Positions 1 through 6,496 of a stretch of 7,691 bases of DNA are shown piece by piece. The notes below the pieces were generated by a model. The model saw only the letters and a program-made list of their open reading frames with translations. It did not search any database and was not told the origin of the DNA. This stretch comes from JBOIBN01 sp050739575 (GTDB lineage: Bacteria; Pseudomonadota; Gammaproteobacteria; JAKDMP01), in assembly GCA_050739575.1 (NCBI GenBank), contig JBOIBN010000093.1, positions 1 to 7,691 on the forward strand, written 5' to 3'. Every line of letters begins with the position of its first letter. Position 1 is the first letter of the stretch. A program made the position numbers and the translations under genes.

Positions 1-2
1 AG

Positions 3-1400
3 AGTTCACTGCGCGATGCCAATGTACGCTACAGCACGGCCAGCCAGGACAATGACGCGCTCGTCTTCACGTTTCCCGACATCGCAACCCGCTCCAGGGG
101 CGAACAGATCATCCGTAAAAGTTATACCGATTCCACCTTTACCGGCTACGAGGTGAAGAGTCAGGCGATGCTGCGCGTTACCCCGTCGCCCACGCGGCTG
201 CAGCAGGTGCGGGATCTCGCCGTGGATCAGAACGTGGCGGCCTTGCGCCGGCGCGTCAACGAACTCGGCGTCGCCGAGCCTATCGTCCAGCGCGAAGGCC
301 AGAATTATGTAATTGTGGAGTTGCCGGGCCTGCAGAATGCGGCCCGCGCCAAGCAGCAGCTCGGCGACACTGCGACCGTGCAGTTTCGCCTCGTGTATCC
401 GGGCGCCGATCCCCTCGAAGCCAAGCGCAGCGGCCACATTCCGCTCGATGCCCAGCTCTACTCCAACGTCGAGAACGAAGCGAATCAGCCGATCTTGCTC
501 AAACGCGAGATCGTGGCGGCGGGCCCGGAAATCACCGACGCCACCTCCGGCTTCGACCAGCAAAGCGGCAGCCCGTCCGTCAACGTCACGCTCGATTCCG
601 CCGGCGCCGCGCGCATGGGCGACGTCACGCGGCATAATCTCGGCAAGCCCATGGCCGTGCTCTACATTCAGAACCGCACCGAGACGAAGCAGGTCAACGG
701 CAAACCGGTTCAGATCACCAAACAGATTCAGCAGGTCATCAACGTCGCCACCATCCGCGGCGTTTTCTCGAGCAGCTTCCAGATCACCGGCCTCGGCCAG
801 CAGGAGGCACAGTCGCTCGCGCTGACTTTGCGCACGCCGCTCGCGGCGCCGGTCACCATCGTCGAGGAACGCACCATCGGCCCGAGCCTCGGCCAGCAGA
901 ATATCCGCCTGGGCTTCATGGCCGTGGTGCTCGGATTCATTCTGGTCGTGGTCGGCATGGCGATCTATTACAAGGCCTTCGGCCTCATCGCCGATGTCGC
1001 GCTCATCATGAACCTGATTCTGATCGTCGCCCTGCTGTCGCTGCTGCGGGCGACGCTCACACTGCCCGGCATTGCCGGCATCGTGCTCACCGTCGGTATG
1101 GCGGTGGACGCCAACGTGCTGATTTATGAACGCATACGTGAGGAACTCCGAATCGGGTCCTCGCCGCAGGCGGCAATCCAGGCCGGCTACGAGCGCGCGA
1201 TGGGCACGATCGTGGACTCCAACATCACCACGTTGATAGCGGGACTCGTGCTGTTCGCGATCGGCACCGGTCCGATACAGGGTTTCGCCATCACCCTCTC
1301 GCTCGGCATCATCACCTCGATGTTCACCGCCATCATGGGCACCCGCGCGATCGTCAACGGCGTATTCGGCGGGCGCCGGCTCAAGAAGTTGCCGGTTTAG
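3..1400 (+). CDS. secD: SecD, protein translocase subunit (5' end outside window)
   Basis: SecD pairs with SecF as an inner-membrane, proton-driven accessory of SecYEG that helps pull preproteins into the periplasm. The reading frame is open from base 3 with no start, so only the last 465 residues are here; E. coli SecD has about 615. The first part is the end of the periplasmic P1 domain, including the stretch ITDATSGFDQQSG and the motif VEERTIGPSLGQQNI just before the membrane part. Five hydrophobic segments follow (about 900-1390), matching TM2-TM6. The conserved D4 motif AVDANVLIYERIREEL has its Asp codon at 1107-1109, the family residue linked to proton movement. The protein ends in the usual basic tail after GTRAIVN. 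secF starts 9 bases after the stop, so they form an operon; yajC is expected upstream. A GTG at 153 is internal and is not the start. Confidence 0.97.
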   Translation, partial: SSLRDANVRYSTASQDNDALVFTFPDIATRSRGEQIIRKSYTDSTFTGYEVKSQAMLRVTPSPTRLQQVRDLAVDQNVAALRRRVNELGVAEPIVQREGQNYVIVELPGLQNAARAKQQLGDTATVQFRLVYPGADPLEAKRSGHIPLDAQLYSNVENEANQPILLKREIVAAGPEITDATSGFDQQSGSPSVNVTLDSAGAARMGDVTRHNLGKPMAVLYIQNRTETKQVNGKPVQITKQIQQVINVATIRGVFSSSFQITGLGQQEAQSLALTLRTPLAAPVTIVEERTIGPSLGQQNIRLGFMAVVLGFILVVVGMAIYYKAFGLIADVALIMNLILIVALLSLLRATLTLPGIAGIVLTVGMAVDANVLIYERIREELRIGSSPQAAIQAGYERAMGTIVDSNITTLIAGLVLFAIGTGPIQGFAITLSLGIITSMFTAIMGTRAIVNGVFGGRRLKKLPV

Positions 1401-1409
1401 AGATTTGCC

Positions 1410-2339
1410 ATGGAACTGTTCAAAAGCACAACGCACATCAACTTCCTGAAGGTACGCAAGATCGCGATTGCGATGTCGCTGCTCGTGCTCGCACTTGCGA
1501 TTGTCTCCTTCGTGGTGCAAGGACTGAATCTCGGAGTGGACTTCACCGGCGGCGTGGTGGTCGAGATGACGTATCCGCAGGCAACGACTCCCCAGCAAGT
1601 GACCGAGACGCTTACGAAAGCCGGCTTCACCGATTTCACCGCCCAGAACTTCGGCTCTTCCGAAGACATCATGATCAACCTGCGTCCGCGCACGAACGAA
1701 ATTCCGGAAAACCAGGGCGATGCCGTCGTCAAGGCCCTGCAGACCGCGAATTCTCAGGTAGTGGAAAAACAGGTAAACGTTGTCGGCCCGCAGGTCGGCA
1801 GCGAGTTGCGCAGCCAGGGCGCGCTCGCGCTTCTGGTGACGCTCATGCTGATTTTCGTTTATCTTCTGGTGCGCTTCGAATGGCGTCTCGCGCTCGGCGC
1901 GGTGGCGGCGACGATACATGACGTCGTCTTCGTGGTCGGCATTTTCTCGTTCACCCACTGGGAATTCAATCTCAACGTGCTGGCCGCGGTATTGGCTGTG
2001 CTCGGCTATTCGGTTAACGACACGGTGGTCGTATTCGACCGAATCCGCGAAGACTTCAAGCGCATGCGCCGCGGCGATCCGGCAGAAATCATCAATACGG
2101 CCATCAACCAGACGCTTTCCCGAACCATCATGACCTCGGGTATGACGCTTCTGGTCGTGGTCGCGCTGCTGGTGGTCGGCGGGGCGGCGCTACGCGGATT
2201 TTCGCTGGCGCTTCTGATCGGCATCATCGTCGGCACCTACTCATCCATCTACATCGCAAGCGCCACCGCGTACATGCTCGGCGTCAGCCGCCAGAACTTC
2301 GCCGCCAAGAAAAAGCCAGCCGCCGAAGATCTGCCTTAA
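1410..2339 (+). CDS. secF: SecF, protein translocase subunit
   Basis: SecF is the second half of the SecDF accessory complex of the Sec translocon in the inner membrane. The protein has 309 residues (E. coli 323). Residues 17-37 form TM1, followed by the family motif GVDFTGG at 42-48 and a short periplasmic domain to about residue 130. Five more hydrophobic segments follow. The D4-type motif YSVNDTVVVFDRIRE starts at residue 200, with Asp204 in the conserved position. The ATG at 1410 has only a weak upstream GAG (1400-1402) and lies 9 bases after the secD stop, so translation is probably coupled to secD. A basic, Lys-rich tail closes the protein. A GC-rich hairpin with a short T-run follows the stop by about 40 bases. 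Complete and unremarkable. Confidence 0.98.
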   Translation: MELFKSTTHINFLKVRKIAIAMSLLVLALAIVSFVVQGLNLGVDFTGGVVVEMTYPQATTPQQVTETLTKAGFTDFTAQNFGSSEDIMINLRPRTNEIPENQGDAVVKALQTANSQVVEKQVNVVGPQVGSELRSQGALALLVTLMLIFVYLLVRFEWRLALGAVAATIHDVVFVVGIFSFTHWEFNLNVLAAVLAVLGYSVNDTVVVFDRIREDFKRMRRGDPAEIINTAINQTLSRTIMTSGMTLLVVVALLVVGGAALRGFSLALLIGIIVGTYSSIYIASATAYMLGVSRQNFAAKKKPAAEDLP

Positions 2340-2377
2340 CAATCCCCGGGTAGACACAATATCCGTCGGGATTATGT

Positions 2378-2412
2378 CCGGCTGCGCTCGCCGATTTAGC
2401 GAGCCGGCTTTT
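2378..2412 (+). terminator. Probable intrinsic terminator of secDF
   Basis: CCGGCT (2378-2383) pairs with AGCCGG (2402-2407), and CGCT (2385-2388) pairs with AGCG (2398-2401). This gives a 10-bp, mostly G+C stem with one bulged G (2384) and a 9-base loop, followed by CTTTT. The position, 38 bases past the secF stop, suits an operon terminator. The T-run is only four bases, so termination may be partial. An alternative 5-bp hairpin, AGCCG/CGGCT (2402-2417), shares the 3' arm. Confidence 0.55.
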
Positions 2413-2536
2413 CGGCTTGTTCCAATATCCGAATAATCGAGAGACACACCGTACCGCGGACCGCTGTGCGGTTCCCAATGCGCAGGCGTTTGACAAGAGC
2501 TGAGGCTGGTGCTACAACACACTTACAGAAGGGGTG
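2413..2536. other. Non-coding leader segment between secF terminator and small ORF
   Basis: secF stop (2339) to the next confidently called gene (2693) is 353 bases. It holds the secF terminator, this segment and a candidate 46-codon ORF. Here I see a 9-base direct repeat, CAATATCCG, at about 2357 and 2423. There is also a hairpin at 2458-2475, GGACCGC/GCGGTTCC with a TGT loop and one bulged T. It ends 14 bases before a consensus -35 box and could be an operator or only local structure. No tRNA-like cloverleaf was found. Confidence 0.4.
2490..2518 (+). promoter_or_regulatory. Candidate sigma-70 promoter for the small ORF and zinc-ribbon gene
   Basis: TTGACA (2490-2495) is a perfect -35 box. 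Exactly 17 bases later comes TACAAC (2513-2518, 4 of 6 matches to TATAAT), preceded by TGC (2510-2512), an extended -10 element. Transcription would begin near 2525, just before the GGGG-type ribosome binding site and the ATG at 2537. This would make the two following ORFs a transcription unit independent of secDF. Confidence 0.55.
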
Positions 2537-2677
2537 ATGAAGATTAAAACGATCCTGAGCTTATTCGATAAAGTAGGGGGTATTGAGTGTCAAATGCAAG
2601 GTCTAGCCCTCATTTGTTGCAAAGGCGGTAACGTGGTGGCTATGAGACAGCGAGCCGGGCGTCTTCTCGGCGGCTGA
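2537..2677 (+). CDS. Candidate small protein, 46 residues, unknown function
   Basis: I do not recognise this ORF. The ATG at 2537 is preceded by AAGGGG (2529-2534) at a short spacing and lies about 12 bases downstream of the likely transcription start of a good promoter. The product begins MKIKTILSLF and ends RLLGG. It has three cysteines (18, 27, 28) and no clear membrane segment or signal peptide. The stop is 15 bases before the zinc-ribbon gene, so the two could be co-translated, or this ORF could act as a leader peptide for it. A hand count of 2521-2580 gives about 42% G+C, well below neighbouring genes, and codons such as AAA, ATT and TTA are frequent. A chance ORF is quite possible at this length; the promoter and ribosome binding site are the main support. 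Confidence 0.35.
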   Translation: MKIKTILSLFDKVGGIECQMQGLALICCKGGNVVAMRQRAGRLLGG

Positions 2678-2692
2678 AATGGAGCAATCGAA

Positions 2693-3109
2693 ATGATCGG
2701 AGTGATCATCTTTCTGTGGATAGTGGCGATTATCGTTGGCACCGTGATCGGCGACCGCAAGGGCCAGCCGGTGCTTGCATTCATTCTATGCCTTTTTCTC
2801 AGCTGGCTCGGCGTGTTGTTTGTGGCGTTGAGTCAAAACAAACTCAAGACACTCTGCCCACACTGTCGGGAGCCCGTGATGAAAGACGCCACGGTTTGCC
2901 CGCATTGCCGATATACGTTAGAACAAGAGGAACCCACCCCAGAGAATACCTGTGTGATCTTCAAAGAGGGCCGTTATCTTTTGAAAGACACCAACTGGAC
3001 AACCGACCTTAAGGTGGCTTGGCGTGTTGACCCCAAGAGTGACATGATCCGTAGAATTGCCGAACAGGTGGGAGGTCAGTTGCTCGAACCCGCGGATTCG
3101 CACGGCTGA
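2693..3109 (+). CDS. Small inner-membrane protein with cytoplasmic zinc ribbon
   Basis: This is a 138-residue protein of unknown function. Two hydrophobic segments (about residues 2-19 and 27-46) are separated by GDRKGQP, a short polar turn typical of small two-helix membrane proteins. A zinc ribbon follows: CPHC at 55-58 and CPHC at 69-72, a standard four-cysteine zinc site. The remaining 65 residues form a soluble tail with mixed charge that I cannot assign. The start is set by GGAG (2681-2684), 8 bases before the ATG. The gene sits between secF and suhB, where relatives often carry a different small gene. Its G+C content (about 43-52% in two hand-counted lines) is lower than that of the flanking genes, which suggests recent acquisition or low expression. 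Proteins of this layout are widespread and often annotated only as zinc-ribbon domain proteins. The domain call is firm; the role is unknown. Confidence 0.85.
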   Translation: MIGVIIFLWIVAIIVGTVIGDRKGQPVLAFILCLFLSWLGVLFVALSQNKLKTLCPHCREPVMKDATVCPHCRYTLEQEEPTPENTCVIFKEGRYLLKDTNWTTDLKVAWRVDPKSDMIRRIAEQVGGQLLEPADSHG

Positions 3110-3127
3110 GCACGCGGTTGGATCAAT

Positions 3128-3150
3128 GGGGTTCAGCCTGAGGTAACCCC
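3128..3150. repeat. Inverted repeat in the convergent gap between zinc-ribbon gene and suhB
   Basis: GGGGTT (3128-3133) and AACCCC (3145-3150) form a perfect 6-bp inverted repeat with an 11-base loop. It lies in the 95-base gap between two convergent genes, where a bidirectional terminator would be expected. Neither strand has a T-run directly after it, so intrinsic termination is doubtful. Nothing else clear was seen in the gap. Confidence 0.3.
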
Positions 3151-3204
3151 AAAGAAACGGACGCCCGTGTGGATGAGTAATTCGTATCGCGTAACGGAAC
3201 TTTG

Positions 3205-4020
3205 TTATTTTTTGATCGCAGGATTGAGCAGCTCGGGCGGGAGATGCGGGGCGAGGGCGCGCGCGAGCGCCATGAAGACGCGCGGACTGCCGGTGAGTAT
3301 GTGACCGCCGGCAACGGGCCAGCCCGATTTGCCGGTCACGTCGCCAACGATTCCGCCGGATTCTTCGATCAGGAGGCAGCCGGCGGCGATGTCCCAGATC
3401 TTGAGCCCGAGTTCGAAGAAGCCGTCGAGCCGGCCGCTTGCGACCCAGGCGAGATCGAGCGCCGCCGCGCCGGCGCGGCGCACGCCGCCGCTTTTTTCGA
3501 GCACCGCGCGGAGCATCGCGAGATAGCTGGCGAGATCGCGAAAGTCGCGAAACGGGAAGCCGGTTCCGATAAGCGCGCCTTCGAGCCCCCGCAGAGACGT
3601 TACACGCATGCGCCGTTCGTTGAGCAGGGCGCCCTGTCCGCGGCTCGCGATGAACATTTCTTCGCGCAGCGGATCGTAAACGACGCCGTGAGTAAGGCGC
3701 CCGCGCACGGTGACGGCGATCGAGACCGCGAAGACCGGGAATCCGTGCAGATAGTTGGTGGTGCCGTCGAGCGGATCAATGATCCATTCATACTCGCCGC
3801 CGCCCTGGTGTCCGCTTTCCTCGGCGAGGATCGCATGATCCGGATGGGCCTTGCGAATCGTCTCGATAATCACCTCTTCGGACTGGCGATCTATCTCGGA
3901 GACGAAATCGTTGTGCCGCTTGGTTTCGACCTTGATGGTATCGAGCCGATTCATGGCGCGCGTGATGACGGCGCCGGCATTGCGCGCGGCACTGACGGCG
4001 ATATTGATCAGCGGATCCAT
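3205..4020 (-). CDS. suhB: Inositol-1-monophosphatase family protein SuhB
   Basis: This is an Mg2+-dependent sugar phosphatase of the inositol monophosphatase family, acting in the cytoplasm on inositol phosphates. In E. coli SuhB also joins the NusA/NusB rRNA antitermination complex; whether that applies here is inference. The protein has 271 residues (E. coli 267). Metal-binding residues are visible: Glu67 in LAEESG, Asp82 and Asp85 in the signature DPLDGTTNYLHGFP, and Asp210 in motif WDIAAGCLLIEESGG. The ATG at 4018-4020 gives MDPLINIAV, which lines up with the N-terminus of E. coli SuhB. A TTG one codon upstream (4023) is possible but less likely. No convincing Shine-Dalgarno is visible. 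The gene diverges from trmJ across about 60 bases, an arrangement also seen in other gammaproteobacteria, and converges on the zinc-ribbon gene. Confidence 0.95.
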   Translation of the reverse strand: MDPLINIAVSAARNAGAVITRAMNRLDTIKVETKRHNDFVSEIDRQSEEVIIETIRKAHPDHAILAEESGHQGGGEYEWIIDPLDGTTNYLHGFPVFAVSIAVTVRGRLTHGVVYDPLREEMFIASRGQGALLNERRMRVTSLRGLEGALIGTGFPFRDFRDLASYLAMLRAVLEKSGGVRRAGAAALDLAWVASGRLDGFFELGLKIWDIAAGCLLIEESGGIVGDVTGKSGWPVAGGHILTGSPRVFMALARALAPHLPPELLNPAIKK

Positions 4021-4062
4021 CAAGATAAAGACCGGACTCGTGAACTCAGCTACTAGAATAGC

Positions 4063-4070
4063 AGGAGGTG
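4063..4070 (+). promoter_or_regulatory. Strong Shine-Dalgarno that decides the trmJ start
   Basis: AGGAGGTG is a near-perfect anti-SD match. Its last GTG (4068) could formally be read as an upstream start but is part of the ribosome binding site. The spacing fits the TTG at 4080 far better than the ATG at 4092. Confidence 0.7.
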
Positions 4071-4079
4071 TCCATACTT

Positions 4080-4838
4080 TTGAGCAAAATCATGTCCGGC
4101 GAAATCCGCATCGTGCTCGTCGCAACTTCGCATCCCGGCAACGTCGGTGCCGCGGCGCGGGCGATGAAGGTCATGGGTATGGAACGATTGGTGCTGGTAG
4201 CGCCGGAATGCGAAATCGCATCTGAGGCGCTTGCGCGGGCCCGCGGAGCGGTGGAGCTGGTGCGTAACGCGCGCATCGTGGGCACGCTTGCGGAGGCTCT
4301 GGTCGGGGCGCGATTCGTGGCCGGCACCAGCGCGCGCGAACGGCGCCTGGGACCGGAGGTTGTCCCGGTGCGCGAAGGCGCGCAGGAACTGGTCGGCGAA
4401 CTCCCGGCCGGTGACGCCGCAATTCTGTTCGGCCCGGAGCGCACGGGCCTCGATAACGATGCGCTCGAGTGCTGCAATCGGTTGTGGTACATCCCGACGA
4501 CCGGCGGCTACGATTCACTCAACCTGGCGGCCGCCGTGCAGGTGATTACCTATGAAGTATTGGTGGCCCAGGGCAAGGCCCCAATGCGCGAGACTCCGGT
4601 TCCGAGCGCACCCGCCGAAGACGTCGCGGCACTCTGCGCCCACTTCGATCGGGTTGCCCGCCATCTCGGCGTCATCGCGCCGGAAGCACCGCGTTTTGCC
4701 TTGCGCCGCATGCAGCGTCTCGCCCGGCGCGCGCGTCTGGAGCCCAGTGAGGTTAAGCTATTGCGAGGGTTCCTGAGCGCCGCCGAGAATGTTCCGGCGA
4801 GCCCCCGAGCAATGCCCGAACATGATGCCGACGATTAA
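4080..4838 (+). CDS. trmJ: tRNA (cytidine/uridine-32-2'-O-)-methyltransferase TrmJ
   Basis: TrmJ is a SPOUT-class enzyme that transfers methyl from S-adenosylmethionine to the 2'-O of nucleotide 32 in tRNA anticodon loops, working as a dimer. The 252-residue product (E. coli 246) has the three family motifs: the N-terminal block IRIVLVATSHPGNVGAAARAMK, ILFGPERTGL around residues 115-124, and SLNLAAAVQVITYE from residue 146, which builds the knotted cofactor site. The C-terminal third is the helical extension typical of TrmJ. Start choice: a near-perfect AGGAGGTG lies at 4063-4070. The in-frame TTG at 4080 is 9 bases after it, while ATG 4092 is 21 bases away, so TTG is preferred; ATG 4092 would remove only four residues and also fits homologues. 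The gene overlaps iscS by 17 bases. In E. coli trmJ likewise precedes the isc genes, but iscR lies between. Confidence 0.95.
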   Translation: MSKIMSGEIRIVLVATSHPGNVGAAARAMKVMGMERLVLVAPECEIASEALARARGAVELVRNARIVGTLAEALVGARFVAGTSARERRLGPEVVPVREGAQELVGELPAGDAAILFGPERTGLDNDALECCNRLWYIPTTGGYDSLNLAAAVQVITYEVLVAQGKAPMRETPVPSAPAEDVAALCAHFDRVARHLGVIAPEAPRFALRRMQRLARRARLEPSEVKLLRGFLSAAENVPASPRAMPEHDADD

Positions 4839-6006
4839 AACGCCCGTTTATCTCGATTACGCCGCCACCACGCCGGTGGATCCGGCCGTTGTCGAGGCCA
4901 TGCTGGGTTATCTCGGCCCCGATGGCTGCTTTGCCAATCCGGCTTCCGTCACCCATGCCGCTGGACGCACGGCCCGCAAGGCGGTCGAAGCCGCGCGCGC
5001 CGAGATCGCCGCACTCGTCGGCGCCGAGGCGCAGGAAATCATATTTACGTCGGGCGCGACCGAATCCGACAATCTCGCGCTCAAGGGTGTCATGCGTTGC
5101 TGCGGGACACGCGGCCGACTCGTGACCGCGCGCACCGAACACAAGGCCGTGCTCGACACGGCGCACCGGCTCGAAGCCGAGGGCTTTGCACTGACCTGCC
5201 TGACGCCCGAGCCGGACGGACGAATCGATCCCGCTGCATTGGCGGAGGCCATCCGTGACGACACCGTGCTGGTTTCGATCATGCTGGTCAATAACGAGAT
5301 CGGCGTGATCCAGGACATTGCCGCGCTTGGTACCGTGTGCCGCGAACGGGGGGTGCTCTTCCATGTGGACGCAGCCCAGGCCGCTGGCAAGGTACCCATA
5401 GACCTTGCTTCGTTGCCGGTGGACCTTATGTCCTTCTCCGGCCACAAGCTGTATGGGCCGAAAGGCATCGGTGCGCTTTACGTTCGCCACGCACCGGATG
5501 TGCGGCTCGAAGCAATGGTGCACGGCGGCGGTCACGAGAGAGGACTGCGTTCGGGCACGCTCGCGACGCACCAGATCGTTGGCATGGGACGCGCCTTCGC
5601 CATCGCCCGCGAACGGTTTGCCGAGGATGCCGAACATGCACGGCGTCTTACCACGCGACTTCATGAGGGGCTTGCGTCGCTCGGCGGCGTGCAGGTGAAC
5701 GGTCCCGCGGACAATCAACGCGCCGGACACATTCTGAACCTTGCCTTTGACGGTATCGTGACCGATACGCTGCTTTATTTCCTGTCAGACGTTTCGGTCT
5801 CGACCGGTTCCGCCTGCAGTTCGGCGTCGCAGGCGCCGTCATACGTCCTCAAGGCGCTGGGGCTGTCGGATGCGCGTGCGCGTGCAAGCCTGCGCATGAG
5901 CGTCGGTCGCTTCACTACCGAAGATGAGGTGGACTTCGCCGTCGAGCACATCGGCAGCGCCGTCCAACGCTTGCGGGCCATGGCTCCCGCCGAGGCCGCC
6001 GGTTGA
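4822..6006 (+). CDS. iscS: Cysteine desulfurase IscS, with shortened C-terminus
   Basis: This is a PLP-dependent class V aminotransferase-fold enzyme that takes sulfur from L-cysteine, leaves alanine, and carries a persulfide for Fe-S cluster assembly and tRNA thiolation. The 394 residues match E. coli IscS along almost the whole length. They include YLDYAATTPVDP near the start, FTSGATESDN, His107 in TEHKAVLDT, the PLP lysine Lys209 in SFSGHKLYGPKG, and the catalytic Cys332 in STGSACSSASQAPSYVL on the long mobile loop of the group I type. Two adjacent ATGs (4822, 4825) lie inside the end of trmJ; the longer is given. A longer reading from 4789 would add residues unlike the family. The end is unusual: after QRLRAMAP only five residues follow, where E. 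coli IscS has about 19 more. Translation is probably coupled to trmJ, and the next gene starts within its stop codon. Confidence 0.95.
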   Translation: MMPTIKTPVYLDYAATTPVDPAVVEAMLGYLGPDGCFANPASVTHAAGRTARKAVEAARAEIAALVGAEAQEIIFTSGATESDNLALKGVMRCCGTRGRLVTARTEHKAVLDTAHRLEAEGFALTCLTPEPDGRIDPAALAEAIRDDTVLVSIMLVNNEIGVIQDIAALGTVCRERGVLFHVDAAQAAGKVPIDLASLPVDLMSFSGHKLYGPKGIGALYVRHAPDVRLEAMVHGGGHERGLRSGTLATHQIVGMGRAFAIARERFAEDAEHARRLTTRLHEGLASLGGVQVNGPADNQRAGHILNLAFDGIVTDTLLYFLSDVSVSTGSACSSASQAPSYVLKALGLSDARARASLRMSVGRFTTEDEVDFAVEHIGSAVQRLRAMAPAEAAG

Positions 6007-6377
6007 TAACCGCGGCCGAAGATTTTGGCGCTCCGGCGCGGGATCATCTTGATCATCCCCGCAATGTCGGCCCTTTCCCGGATAACGAAGCAGGTGAGAT
6101 TTCGAGCGGTGAAGCCGGGAGCAGCGCCTCCGGTTCTTTTGTCCGTTTTCATCTGCGTGTTGCCGCCGGGCGCATTGAAGCGGTGCGCTACGAAGTGCTC
6201 GGCAAACCCGCTCTCATCGCGGCCTCGTCCTGTCTTTCCGAATTGCTGGTCGGCGGGCCGGCGATACCCGGGGCCGTTCCGCCCGGACTCGAAATCGCCC
6301 GCGCACTCGGACTTCCGCGTGCCGAGCACGGCGCCGCGCTCCTCGCCGAGGATGCGGCGCTTGCGGCGCTCCGTTAA
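6003..6377 (+). CDS. IscU/NifU-N-like protein lacking the Fe-S ligand cysteines
   Basis: The 124-residue product has the outline of IscU: DHLDHPRNVGPF near the N-terminus (IscU DHYENPRNVGSF), a central IAASS stretch and a C-terminal LLAEDAALAAL (IscU ILAEDAIKAAI). By eye alignment with E. coli IscU the key residues are gone: Cys37 is Ser43, Asp39 is Ser45, Cys63 is Lys68, and Cys106 is Gly110 or Ala111; only His105 (His109) remains. One cysteine, Cys77, sits in a new place. The HscA-recognition motif LPPVK reads LPRAE (104-108). It is therefore unlikely to build [2Fe-2S] clusters as IscU does. The frame is intact, and TTG 6003 is the only possible start near the homology, with GAGG at 5992-5995. 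It overlaps the iscS stop by 4 bases (TTGA), so coupled expression and a role with IscS are likely. A regulator or adaptor of IscS is one idea; the function is unknown. Confidence 0.8.
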   Translation: MITAAEDFGAPARDHLDHPRNVGPFPDNEAGEISSGEAGSSASGSFVRFHLRVAAGRIEAVRYEVLGKPALIAASSCLSELLVGGPAIPGAVPPGLEIARALGLPRAEHGAALLAEDAALAALR

Positions 6378-6496
6378 ATTGACTGCGTCATTCCTGCAAT
6401 GCCAGTCGAATCGTGACGTGCGGCGTCAATCCGATCAAGCCTGAAAATCTACAGAGAAGCGCAACCCAAGGTGAATCGATGAAAACCGATTCGACT
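6378..6496 (+). promoter_or_regulatory. Spacer with nested inverted repeats, possible structured leader of the transporter gene
   Basis: The 148-base gap before the transporter gene starts with a long imperfect inverted repeat. ATTGAC (6378-6383) pairs with GTCAAT (6425-6430) and CGTCA (6386-6390) with TGACG (6414-6418), joined by two possible G-U pairs and a 4-base bulge (6421-6424). Its 23-base loop ends in AGTCGAATCG (6404-6413), which is exactly complementary to CGATTCGACT (6487-6496). That downstream arm can instead pair with GAATCG (6473-6478), forming a 6-bp hairpin with an 8-base loop 21 bases before the Shine-Dalgarno. The two pairings exclude each other. It could be a folding leader RNA, a protein-binding site or a weak transcription barrier; there is no T-run. 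It matches no RNA family I know. Confidence 0.4.

Noticed and set aside
6..1958. Very long minus-strand open frame (650 codons) opposite secD and secF
   Set aside because: It is antisense to two clear Sec genes. Its product is rich in His, Arg, Asp and Glu, as expected for the reverse of GC-rich hydrophobic codons, and shows no family motif.
3192..3213. Hairpin TAACGG/TTGTTA followed by six T as terminator of the zinc-ribbon gene
   Set aside because: The stem is A+T-rich with two G-T pairs and overlaps the end of suhB, so it is too weak to call.
3202..4056. 284-codon plus-strand open frame opposite suhB
   Set aside because: It mirrors suhB codon structure. suhB has all metal-binding motifs, while this frame has no recognisable domain.
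4054..4059. TAGAAT as a -10 box for trmJ
   Set aside because: There is no matching -35 box at 16-18 bases, and the start of transcription would fall inside the Shine-Dalgarno.
4753..5730. 325-codon minus-strand open frame opposite iscS
   Set aside because: It is antisense to an intact cysteine desulfurase, with no motifs and a composition typical of a shadow frame.
6379..6384. TTGACT as a -35 box upstream of the transporter
   Set aside because: No -10-like hexamer is found 16-18 bases downstream. The sequence is better explained as an arm of the inverted repeat.
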